Positions 1-5,244 of a DNA stretch of 5,244 bases are shown piece by piece. A program made the translations under genes and the position numbers. The stretch spans positions 1 through 5,244 of the forward strand of contig JAKSMA010000174.1 of assembly GCA_024400895.1 (NCBI GenBank). The letters run 5' to 3'. The notes beneath the pieces were generated by a model that worked only from the letters and a program-made list of their open reading frames with translations, did no database searches and was not told the origin of the DNA. Origin of the DNA: Muribaculaceae bacterium. GTDB lineage: Bacteria > Bacteroidota > Bacteroidia > Bacteroidales > Muribaculaceae. Position 1 is the stretch's first letter. Each line of letters opens with the position of its first letter.

Positions 1-55
1 GAATAGAATAGAATAGAATAGAATAGAATAGAATAGAATAGAATAGAATAGAATA
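1..55. repeat. GAATA pentanucleotide tandem array (at least 11 copies)
   Basis: Eleven uninterrupted, identical copies of the pentamer GAATA (TATTC on the other strand) fill the first 55 bases. The array is cut by the left edge, so its true length is unknown. It ends exactly where the hairpin at 56-85 begins and lies outside the visible genes, about 50 bases beyond the GH9-CE4 stop codon. Perfect identity between copies points to ongoing slipped-strand expansion and contraction. Whether it sits in a promoter, a leader or the 3' end of a gene to the left cannot be decided here. A tract of this kind is also a common place for an assembly to end or collapse. Confidence 0.97.
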
Positions 56-99
56 AATCGGGTGCCGCAGTTGCCGCACCCGATTCTTTTTTGTTTTTT
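56..99 (+). terminator. Intrinsic terminator, possibly bidirectional
   Basis: A perfect 10-bp stem (56-65 with 76-85, AATCGGGTGC / GCACCCGATT) can extend past a C-C mismatch by two G-C pairs (67-68 with 73-74) closing an AGTT loop. On the + strand it is followed by an almost pure T-tract (87-99), the classic Rho-independent form, which implies a + strand gene ending to the left of the window. On the minus strand the same hairpin lies about 20 bases after the GH9-CE4 stop codon and is followed by TATTC repeats rather than a T-run. It could therefore also end the glycan operon, less efficiently. Confidence 0.85.
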
Positions 100-106
100 G
101 GTTTTG

Positions 107-2635
107 CTATTTCAGATTGAGGCCGATTAATTCCTCTAGACCTACAAATGAATAACCTTTCTTTTGAAGCGTGGTGATAATCTTGTCGAGCCACAGATAA
201 AACTTGTCGGTGCGAGCGGGATCTGTGCCCAAGTGAATCATCAGGAAATGTCCATTTAAGGTGTGCTGCTTTTCCCATTTCATCATATTATCGTAGAGCC
301 ACTTACTTGAACGATACTTTTCAGCTTCAAGCGGCATGCCCGGCCAGGTGTAATCGTCGTTTGAGCCAGTGCCAGGTGTGAAATTGACAATCTGTAACCC
401 CAATTCATGTGCCCATGACGAAATAGTGGAATTGTAATATTCGTAAGGCGGGATGAAATATGGAGCGGATTCTTTTGTGATTCCATACTTTGCCATCACT
501 TCGTAACTTTTAAGCATATCGGCAGTGAACTCCTCCTTGGTTACCAACAAAGAATCGCGGTTTTCCCAAGGCGCATAAAGCAAATGTCCATAGCTATGAC
601 TCCCGATGTAATGTCCGTCGGCCTGAATACGCTTCACAACATCTGAAAATGATTCAAAGAAATTACCTGTAAAGAAAAACGCACCTTTCACATTTCGCTT
701 TTTCAAAGTTGAAATGATATGATTCGCACCATCAGTTTTGTCGTGTGAGGTGAAAACCAAACAGATTTTCTTTTGTGCAGGATCGGCCTGCTTGATTCCT
801 CCTTGGTCGTAAATATTCTTATCGACCATGGGAGCCTCAGCCTGTGCCCTACCTTCCTTCTGATAAAACGATAGCGGGAAAGTGAGAGATGCAGTTCCGT
901 CCATGGTTGGCTCATTGGTGGAATAGTCGTGAGTGTTGTCGTGATACACCACATCGCCAGGCTGGAACTGTAAATAGGCATTAGCTGTAACGTGAGGCAT
1001 GTCGTCGGTGATGTTTACACCTTTCAGGCTATTGAAGATAGAACTATAGACAGGGCCATCTATCAAGCCTCCCACTGGGTGACCAATATTCTGGAAAACC
1101 CAGTTGCTATGCGTGGCATGAGGATAAGTGCCCCCTTTCGGCAATTCCACAATCATACTCGTGCCCCACGGATTGCACCCAAAAAGCCAGTCGCGAAGGG
1201 CACCCTCCATTTCCTCAAAAGAGTCGTCGCCAGATAGTGTGCGATAAAGGATACACTGGGTGAGCATGGCGGTAGTAAGATTATTGGAGCACCAAATACC
1301 TGGAATTCCCCACAAAAACGGATGTGACTGCCCTCGCTCATAAGTGCGAGCAATTCCAGCACGCATATTGCGCAAAAATTCAGCCTTCAAGCGAGCATCG
1401 GTGGTAGTGGCCGCTATCTGGTAATGGCCCATATTCATAAATGGATACCACTGATAATGACGTGCACTGTCGGCACCCATCCAGGGTGTGACAGGCTCAC
1501 GGCGACCATACTCAACAGCCTTTGTAAGATAATCGCTATTGCCCGTCATACGGAAAAGTTCAACCGAGCCCAATTCCATATCATCGACCCAGTTGTCCTC
1601 TTCATATATATAAGGAGAAACCACGGACACAGTTTGAGTGTTGCCCGGCTTATCGATACCGACTTGAAGTGCATCGGCGGCTTTAGATGAAATTTTCTGA
1701 GAGAATTGAGGATAAAACGGTTTCAGCACCTCTGCCCCCAAAGCGAAATCGCTTGCAAACTTGCCAGCCGTACTCGCTGCACCCATGGTGGCATTCATAT
1801 ATTTGCCACGCTGCTGTGGCTTACCGTTAACGAAATAAACAGGACGGCCATTGTTAGGTCCACGACCATAATCCGCAGAATCGGTCTGCGGCAATTTCTG
1901 CCCGATGTGGTCGCGGTCGTCGGCAATCTGATTGTAGAGTTCTCCTTTCTCGGGATTCATCCTATCCAACCAATCCAATCCCCAGTAAATTTCATCAATA
2001 ATATCGGGGATACCGTTGGCACCAGGCAATCCATTTGCCTGATAATAATCAGTGAACACTTCGGGATTGTGCTTATAGGCGAACAGCATTTGATAAATGG
2101 CATTGGCAGATGTGGAAGTATACTGCAGCAGGTCGGCAGCATCATGCCATCCGCCTCGCACATCTATGTGCTGTCCCTCTTTGGTGTCGTGATAACGAAT
2201 AAACGCATCCTTCTGATGACAACTATCAGCGATGAACGGATTAAAACCGCAACGCTGCTGACGCATGTAATTAAGTACAAAGTCGGCAGTGCCATCAAAC
2301 ACGTGGCCATTGATAGGAAAGTTTGGCGACTCACAAGCGTTCACTTTAAGGCGATATGTGCCCTGCTTCGTGAAATTGCTAAAATTCAAACGATAGGTGG
2401 ATTTCATACCGCCGAGTGGTCCCATCGGTTTCACTGATTCAGAAGTATAGACAACTTTGCCCGTGAACACATCAATCAACTGAAAAGATGTAATCGCCAC
2501 TGATTCTTCGCTCATGAAAACAGCGACTTTTGAAGTTTTGGGCAAATAGCCCAACTGGTTGATTCTAATCCATGATTCAGCAAACAAGGAAAGAGCAACT
2601 GAGATAAATGCGATAAAAGTAAGAAATCGTTTCAT
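107..2635 (-). CDS. Secreted GH9 glycoside hydrolase fused to a CE4 (NodB-like) polysaccharide deacetylase
   Basis: This 842-residue protein is probably bifunctional. Residues 1-19 are a Sec signal peptide (MKRF, hydrophobic core, likely cut after LFA-19); there is no lipobox Cys. Residues about 21-115 match the CelD_N Ig-like domain (WIRINQLGYLP). About 117-590 form the GH9 (alpha/alpha)6 catalytic domain: GGWHDAAD at 161-168 supplies the catalytic aspartates D165 and D168 (usual motif DAGD), NPWGTSM lies at 488-494, and DYSTNEPTMDGTA at 570-582 supplies the acid E575. A short linker (about 591-620) leads to a CE4 domain (about 621-835): HSYGH at 680-684 gives the metal-binding histidines, IPPYEYYN at 728-735 stands for motif 3, DYTWPG at 761-766 for motif 4 and MIHLGTDP at 799-806 for motif 5. 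Motif 1 is atypical (FTSHDKTDG, 628-636). GH9 enzymes are mainly beta-1,4-glucanases, but some are exo-beta-D-glucosaminidases. The fused deacetylase and the GH18 gene just upstream make an amino-sugar glycan the likelier substrate. The ATG overlaps the chitinase stop by one base (TAATG), suggesting translational coupling. No T9SS C-terminal sorting domain is seen, so a periplasmic location is inferred. Confidence 0.92.
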   Translation of the reverse strand: MKRFLTFIAFISVALSLFAESWIRINQLGYLPKTSKVAVFMSEESVAITSFQLIDVFTGKVVYTSESVKPMGPLGGMKSTYRLNFSNFTKQGTYRLKVNACESPNFPINGHVFDGTADFVLNYMRQQRCGFNPFIADSCHQKDAFIRYHDTKEGQHIDVRGGWHDAADLLQYTSTSANAIYQMLFAYKHNPEVFTDYYQANGLPGANGIPDIIDEIYWGLDWLDRMNPEKGELYNQIADDRDHIGQKLPQTDSADYGRGPNNGRPVYFVNGKPQQRGKYMNATMGAASTAGKFASDFALGAEVLKPFYPQFSQKISSKAADALQVGIDKPGNTQTVSVVSPYIYEEDNWVDDMELGSVELFRMTGNSDYLTKAVEYGRREPVTPWMGADSARHYQWYPFMNMGHYQIAATTTDARLKAEFLRNMRAGIARTYERGQSHPFLWGIPGIWCSNNLTTAMLTQCILYRTLSGDDSFEEMEGALRDWLFGCNPWGTSMIVELPKGGTYPHATHSNWVFQNIGHPVGGLIDGPVYSSIFNSLKGVNITDDMPHVTANAYLQFQPGDVVYHDNTHDYSTNEPTMDGTASLTFPLSFYQKEGRAQAEAPMVDKNIYDQGGIKQADPAQKKICLVFTSHDKTDGANHIISTLKKRNVKGAFFFTGNFFESFSDVVKRIQADGHYIGSHSYGHLLYAPWENRDSLLVTKEEFTADMLKSYEVMAKYGITKESAPYFIPPYEYYNSTISSWAHELGLQIVNFTPGTGSNDDYTWPGMPLEAEKYRSSKWLYDNMMKWEKQHTLNGHFLMIHLGTDPARTDKFYLWLDKIITTLQKKGYSFVGLEELIGLNLK

Positions 2636-3720
2636 TATTCATCGTAGTTTTTAGTGATTGCTTCCCAACAAGCCTTTGCCAAAGTCATTTCGGCATCGTC
2701 TTCGGAATTCTCCCAGTAGAGCAAGCCACCCAGACCAAGACTGTGAATCCACTCGCCTTTCACTGCAATGCTTCGAGGATTGTCGTAAGAGCCATAAAAC
2801 TGCCCTTTATAATTGGCATAAGGAGTACGGGCTTCTTCATCCCACAAATCGAATTCGAAATTGGGGTTAGATTTCAGTTTCACAATTTGCTTATAATCGA
2901 CAACTGTGGTGATGCCATCGAAGCTGTGACGCAGATAGAAAGGAATGCCAAGAAGCATTTTTTCGAACGGCACTCCCAACTTGGCGTAAGTGCGAATGGC
3001 CGACATACAGTCGTAATACGACTTAGAGGAAATGATTGCCGACTGGAAACCCGGTGCAGAGTCCATATCATAAGTCATAATGTTCACATAATTCACGTAA
3101 GGAAGCACAGCTTGAATATCAACATATTTTTTGCCATTATCTGTGTTCTGCATATCCATCACATAACCAGCAAAACTAAGGATATAGTCGGGGCCAAGGG
3201 TTTCCCTCAACTGCTTCATCAGAAGCGTATAATTTTTAGTATCAACAGCAGGATTTGATGCATGGCCACTCCACGACAATCCAGGGAACTCCCAATCGAT
3301 GTCGATGCCATCAAGATTCCATTTCTTGCAGAAAGCCAAACAATCGGCAGCAAACTGCTTCCTCATCTCGGGCGAAGCCGCCATTTTCGAGAAACCGCCA
3401 CCTTGACGATTATCGCTATTGCTTACGGTGTGGGTAAATGACAGACAGATTTTCAAATCGGGATTTTTCTGCTTCAACGCCATCACCTCGCGAAAACGCG
3501 ACTCATTGCCTTGCAATTTGAAGGTTTGATATACACCATCCACCACATACAATTCTGCAAAAGCATAATTGATGCGAGTCACCATATTGGGATCGGGCAG
3601 CATATTGCCATAATAGGTGCAGTACGCCAAGCAAATCTTTTTGTTATCATTGGCGGCATACGCTTTGAAAGAACCCAATATTGAAAACAGAAGAAAGATA
3701 ATCGAGAATAGGTATTTCAT
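2635..3720 (-). CDS. Secreted GH18 family chitinase-like glycosidase
   Basis: This 361-residue GH18 TIM-barrel enzyme is predicted to cut beta-1,4 links next to N-acetylglucosamine by substrate-assisted catalysis. Residues 1-22 are a signal peptide (MKYLFSII..., AYA cleavage site). The signature DGIDIDWE at 137-144 is complete, with E144 as acid/base and D140 and D142 as supporting residues. MTYDM at 215-219 supplies the substrate-contacting Tyr-Asp, and LLYWENSEDD at 334-343 has the Trp of the subsite floor. The stretch at about 260-315 fits a chitinase insertion domain. The usual SxGG motif is replaced by SFTH (94-97). No chitin-binding module is present. I chose the ATG at 3720; a TTG at 3726 would add only two residues. 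The gene is first in the operon with GH9-CE4 (1-base overlap), 95 bases after the phosphopantetheinyl transferase. Some GH18 proteins are endo-beta-N-acetylglucosaminidases acting on N-glycans, which remains an alternative, though the clear insertion-domain region and single-domain layout favour chitinase. Confidence 0.93.
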   Translation of the reverse strand: MKYLFSIIFLLFSILGSFKAYAANDNKKICLAYCTYYGNMLPDPNMVTRINYAFAELYVVDGVYQTFKLQGNESRFREVMALKQKNPDLKICLSFTHTVSNSDNRQGGGFSKMAASPEMRKQFAADCLAFCKKWNLDGIDIDWEFPGLSWSGHASNPAVDTKNYTLLMKQLRETLGPDYILSFAGYVMDMQNTDNGKKYVDIQAVLPYVNYVNIMTYDMDSAPGFQSAIISSKSYYDCMSAIRTYAKLGVPFEKMLLGIPFYLRHSFDGITTVVDYKQIVKLKSNPNFEFDLWDEEARTPYANYKGQFYGSYDNPRSIAVKGEWIHSLGLGGLLYWENSEDDAEMTLAKACWEAITKNYDE

Positions 3721-3764
3721 AAACAAATGAGTTAGTATAGTTAATTAGTAATCATCGCTAAAGG

Positions 3765-3772
3765 CAAAGTTA
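3765..3772 (-). promoter_or_regulatory. Candidate Bacteroidota -7 promoter element for the GH18/GH9-CE4 operon
   Basis: The minus strand reads TAACTTTG here, an exact match to the Bacteroidota -7 consensus TAnnTTTG, 45 bases before the chitinase ATG. No TTTG -33 box is found about 20 bases upstream, so the promoter would be weak or need an activator. An 11-base palindrome, GGAATTATTCC (3774-3784), lies immediately upstream and could be an operator, but is too short to argue strongly. No terminator separates this region from the upstream gene, so readthrough is also possible. Confidence 0.5.
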
Positions 3773-3815
3773 CGGAATTATTCCATACGGGAGATGATAT
3801 TTGTGATTTTTTTCT

Positions 3816-4409
3816 TCACTCAAGTGCAAGCTCGCGCTGTGCAATGGTGAATACATAGGTGCCAAAGTCTGTAGTTTTTATTGACACGTCCTGCAAATCG
3901 GCACGCGACAAAAGCTTTGGAAGGTTTTCCGTTAGCCCTTCACCGGTTAGCTTCAACAAAGCTTCCTTTACCGTCCAAAGGCGGGTAAACTCCACACCAG
4001 GATGCTCTGCCCCGCGAATTTCTGCAACCTCTTCGCCATTAAAGCAATGAAGCATCACATCCTCATCAAGTTGAGAGTCTTCTATCACAGCCTCAACATC
4101 GCATCCTATAGGAGCATCGGAAATGACAACAGCCACAGCGCACGGGCAATGACTGATATTGAAATGCACATCAGGGAATCCCATAAGCGAAGGCTTGCCA
4201 TTCTTACCATACTCGAACTGAGGCATCTCTGTGATGCCAAATTCATCTCGAAGACCTTGACAAAGGATTTGATAGGCACGTGCACAGAGCCACTGGTCGG
4301 AGGAGAAACGGAATGCTTCAGCTTTCTCACGCCTCCACTGTGGCAATGCAAGAATCATATCTGACGAAACTCGCTCTGGGATTTTGTCATCAATTAAAAT
4401 TCGTAACAT
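3816..4409 (-). CDS. Sfp-type 4'-phosphopantetheinyl transferase
   Basis: This 197-residue cytoplasmic enzyme transfers the 4'-phosphopantetheine arm of coenzyme A to a serine on acyl, peptidyl or aryl carrier proteins, turning apo into holo forms. Family motifs are in the expected order: YGKNGKP at 67-73, FNISHC at 83-88 (usual FNxSHS), GCDVE at 102-106 with Mg-binding D104 and E106, and WTVKEALLKLTGEG at 145-158 with the catalytic WxxKEA core (K148, E149). The layout is that of the Sfp/Gsp/HetI group (one chain, two pseudo-repeats) rather than the trimeric AcpS group, and it is slightly shorter than Sfp (about 224 residues). The ATG at 4409 is the first in frame and sits 28 bases after a TAnnTTTG element. 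It is divergent from the STAS gene. No carrier protein or synthase lies in the window, so the client is unknown; it could be the housekeeping ACP or a polyketide/aryl-polyene type carrier elsewhere. Confidence 0.93.
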   Translation of the reverse strand: MLRILIDDKIPERVSSDMILALPQWRREKAEAFRFSSDQWLCARAYQILCQGLRDEFGITEMPQFEYGKNGKPSLMGFPDVHFNISHCPCAVAVVISDAPIGCDVEAVIEDSQLDEDVMLHCFNGEEVAEIRGAEHPGVEFTRLWTVKEALLKLTGEGLTENLPKLLSRADLQDVSIKTTDFGTYVFTIAQRELALE

Positions 4410-4436
4410 TATGGTAGAATGAGGTGTTCAACTTTA

Positions 4437-4444
4437 CAAAGATA
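4437..4444 (-). promoter_or_regulatory. Candidate Bacteroidota -7 promoter element for the phosphopantetheinyl transferase
   Basis: The minus strand reads TATCTTTG, an exact TAnnTTTG match, 28 bases before the ATG at 4409. The -33 region shows no TTTG, so the assignment rests on the -7 box and its position. It is back-to-back with the STAS promoter in a 111-base divergent intergenic region; the two -7 boxes are about 45 bases apart. Confidence 0.6.
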
Positions 4445-4464
4445 GTGGTTTTTTTGAAAAATAA

Positions 4465-4496
4465 TTTGGCGGAAGTCAATAAAATTTCTATTTTTG
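4465..4496 (+). promoter_or_regulatory. Bacteroidota-type promoter of the STAS gene (TTTG - 20 bases - TATTTTTG)
   Basis: A -33 box TTTG (4465-4468) and a -7 box TATTTTTG (4489-4496, matching TAnnTTTG) are separated by 20 bases, the spacing expected for the Bacteroidota primary sigma factor. Transcription would start near 4502-4505, leaving a leader of about 15-20 bases that is A-rich and has no Shine-Dalgarno site. This placement also rules out the in-frame TTG at 4494 as the start codon of the STAS gene, because that TTG lies inside the -7 box. Confidence 0.78.
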
Positions 4497-4520
4497 TATG
4501 ATAATAAAAACATTAAAATT

Positions 4521-4820
4521 ATGGAATTCAAATTTGTAGAAAAAGAAAACGAACTTGAGATTACGCTTGCAGGACGCCTTGACACCATGTCGTCGGAAGA
4601 CATTAATGCGAAAGTGACTGAAATGGCCAGCAAAATGGCCGGCAAAATGGTCACTGTTGACTGCTCCGATTTGGAATATATCAGTTCATCAGGTATTCGT
4701 TTGTTGCTTTACATTCGCAAATCTGCTGCCCCTGGCCAAACTACGTTAAAAGGCGTAAGACCTGAAATTATGCAGATTCTCAAAGTCACTAAACTCGACT
4801 CAATGTTTACTATTGCATAA
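4521..4820 (+). CDS. STAS-domain anti-sigma factor antagonist (SpoIIAA/RsbV-like)
   Basis: A 99-residue protein consisting of one STAS domain. The N-terminal strand pair (FKFVEKENELEITLAGRLDT, residues 3-22) is followed by an amphipathic helix, then VDCSDLEYISSSGIRLLL (46-63), the hallmark of the family. Alignment to the SpoIIAA DSSG motif puts the phosphorylatable serine at S56, with an SSSG version of the motif. In known partner-switching systems the unphosphorylated form binds an anti-sigma kinase and frees its target, and a PP2C-type phosphatase resets the phosphorylated form. The length is normal (SpoIIAA about 117). ATG at 4521 was chosen because the upstream TTG lies in the promoter. 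The gene is followed after 94 bases by a membrane sensor gene on the same strand, a plausible phosphatase partner. A 12-base imperfect duplication (4623-4646) encodes MASK-MAGK in helix 1. The cognate kinase and final target are not in the window. Confidence 0.92.
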   Translation: MEFKFVEKENELEITLAGRLDTMSSEDINAKVTEMASKMAGKMVTVDCSDLEYISSSGIRLLLYIRKSAAPGQTTLKGVRPEIMQILKVTKLDSMFTIA

Positions 4821-4868
4821 GCGGTGTAAAAGAAAACTGACCTTATAACACAGAACTCACAATTTATC

Positions 4869-4895
4869 AAAAGCTAAAGCAAAAATTTAGTTTTT
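4869..4895 (+). other. A/T-rich hairpin between the STAS and sensor genes (possible attenuator or weak terminator)
   Basis: AAAAGCTAAA (4869-4878) can pair with TTTAGTTTTT (4886-4895) over ten positions, with one G-T wobble and a single G-C pair, around a 7-base loop. The right arm ends in five T's. It lies 49 bases after the STAS stop codon and 19 bases before the next start codon. It is mostly A-T pairs, so stability is low. It may be chance in an A/T-rich spacer, or a weak attenuator that lowers expression of the sensor relative to the STAS protein. Confidence 0.25.
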
Positions 4896-4914
4896 ACCTT
4901 AATTATTTTCGCTT

Positions 4915-5244
4915 ATGAAAGACGAATCTTTCCATAAGTTGACCTCTGAAATGACATTATGGGTGTGTGCCGTGGTACTGTTCACATTCGTAATTGGGCT
5001 GTGCGCTACCTACGTGGCAGAATTGCGCGAAGAGACACAAAACGCTCGCGAAGACATGGTAGCCGACATGAAAATTTCCGCACGTTCGATAGAGAATTAC
5101 ATGATAGGTATTGAGAACACCGCGAAGATAGCCACCCTATTAGCCCAAAAAGACATCAAGGACGAGAAGACGCATGTGGAATTTGAGGAAAAGATTAACA
5201 GCAATCTCACAGCCGGGCGTGATGGTGTCGTTAAGTCGATCCGC
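4915..5244 (+). CDS. Membrane-anchored sensor protein, N-terminal part (possible SpoIIE-type phosphatase), cut by window edge
   Basis: The frame is open from ATG 4915 to the window end (110 codons, no stop); an in-frame TAA at 4900-4902 and no other start between fix this ATG. Residues 1-13 are a short cytoplasmic tail and about 14-33 (TLWVCAVVLF...) form one membrane helix. From about 34 on there is a charged, helical region (VAELREETQNARE, then SIENYMIGIENTAKIATLLAQ at 58-78). A helix of this kind after a first transmembrane segment resembles the entry into a Cache-like extracytoplasmic sensor domain in kinases, chemoreceptors and SpoIIE phosphatases. No catalytic domain is visible. Because it follows a STAS antagonist on the same strand, a SpoIIE/PP2C phosphatase that dephosphorylates the STAS protein is my best guess; a histidine kinase or adenylate/diguanylate cyclase is possible. 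Confidence 0.8.
   Translation, partial: MKDESFHKLTSEMTLWVCAVVLFTFVIGLCATYVAELREETQNAREDMVADMKISARSIENYMIGIENTAKIATLLAQKDIKDEKTHVEFEEKINSNLTAGRDGVVKSIR

Noticed and set aside
1..55. CRISPR array
   Set aside because: The repeat unit is five bases with no spacers; it is a simple tandem repeat.
1706..2437. A long + strand open frame (243 codons) opposite the GH9 domain
   Set aside because: It lies wholly inside the GH9-CE4 gene on the other strand, has no recognisable motif, and the minus-strand frame carries clear GH9 residues. It is a shadow frame.
2743..3258. A 171-codon + strand open frame opposite the GH18 gene
   Set aside because: Its composition is that of a reverse-strand shadow, it has no family resemblance, and the chitinase motifs are on the opposite strand.
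3724..3726. TTG as the chitinase start codon
   Set aside because: The ATG at 3718-3720, two codons later, gives a typical signal peptide (MKYLF...) and is preferred; TTG would add only two residues.
3774..3784. Palindrome GGAATTATTCC as a defined operator
   Set aside because: An 11-base palindrome in A/T-rich DNA is expected by chance fairly often, and no second copy or known binding motif supports it.
4002..4364. A 120-codon + strand open frame opposite the phosphopantetheinyl transferase
   Set aside because: It is fully contained in a gene with all its family motifs and has no promoter or conserved motif of its own.
4494..4496. TTG as the STAS start codon
   Set aside because: It lies inside the -7 promoter box TATTTTTG, so it would be upstream of the transcript start. 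ATG 4521 gives a normal STAS N-terminus.
4904..4911. TATTTTCG as a separate -7 promoter element for the sensor gene
   Set aside because: It differs from TAnnTTTG and ends only three bases before the start codon, so the transcript would begin inside the gene.

Overview
The window looks like chromosomal DNA of a Bacteroidota bacterium, most likely a Bacteroidales member (Prevotella/Bacteroides-like). Three things suggest this: the genes lack Shine-Dalgarno sites and have A/T-rich leaders; three intergenic regions carry the Bacteroidota sigma-ABfr -7 element TAnnTTTG; and the GH9 protein has the N-terminal Ig-like + GH9 + polysaccharide-deacetylase layout that I associate with this phylum. The genus cannot be fixed from the sequence alone.

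Left edge (1-106): at least 11 perfect copies of the pentamer GAATA run off the window, followed directly by a strong hairpin with a T-tract on the + strand. The hairpin probably ends a + strand gene to the left of the window and may also close the minus-strand operon.

Minus-strand glycan operon (107-3720): a secreted GH18 chitinase-like enzyme is followed, with a 1-base TAATG stop/start overlap, by an 842-residue secreted protein that fuses an Ig-like domain, a GH9 catalytic domain and a CE4/NodB-type deacetylase domain. Together they carry an endo-hydrolase for GlcNAc-containing polymers, a candidate deacetylase and a candidate glucanase/glucosaminidase. The most economical reading is breakdown of chitin, chito-oligosaccharides or a related amino-sugar glycan, with both proteins exported by Sec. 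A TAnnTTTG element lies 45 bases before the chitinase start codon.

Middle (3816-4409, minus): an Sfp-type 4'-phosphopantetheinyl transferase, which activates carrier proteins and has no evident functional link to the glycan enzymes.

Right side (4521-5244, plus): a divergently transcribed STAS-domain anti-sigma-factor antagonist with a very good promoter, then the start of a membrane-anchored sensor protein cut by the window edge. STAS plus membrane sensor suggests a partner-switching signalling module, in which the truncated gene may be a SpoIIE-type phosphatase; its output domain lies outside the window.

The strongest candidates for something under-described are the coupled GH18 / GH9-CE4 pair, with its non-canonical deacetylase motifs, and the GAATA array. 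Most of the rest is ordinary chromosomal content.
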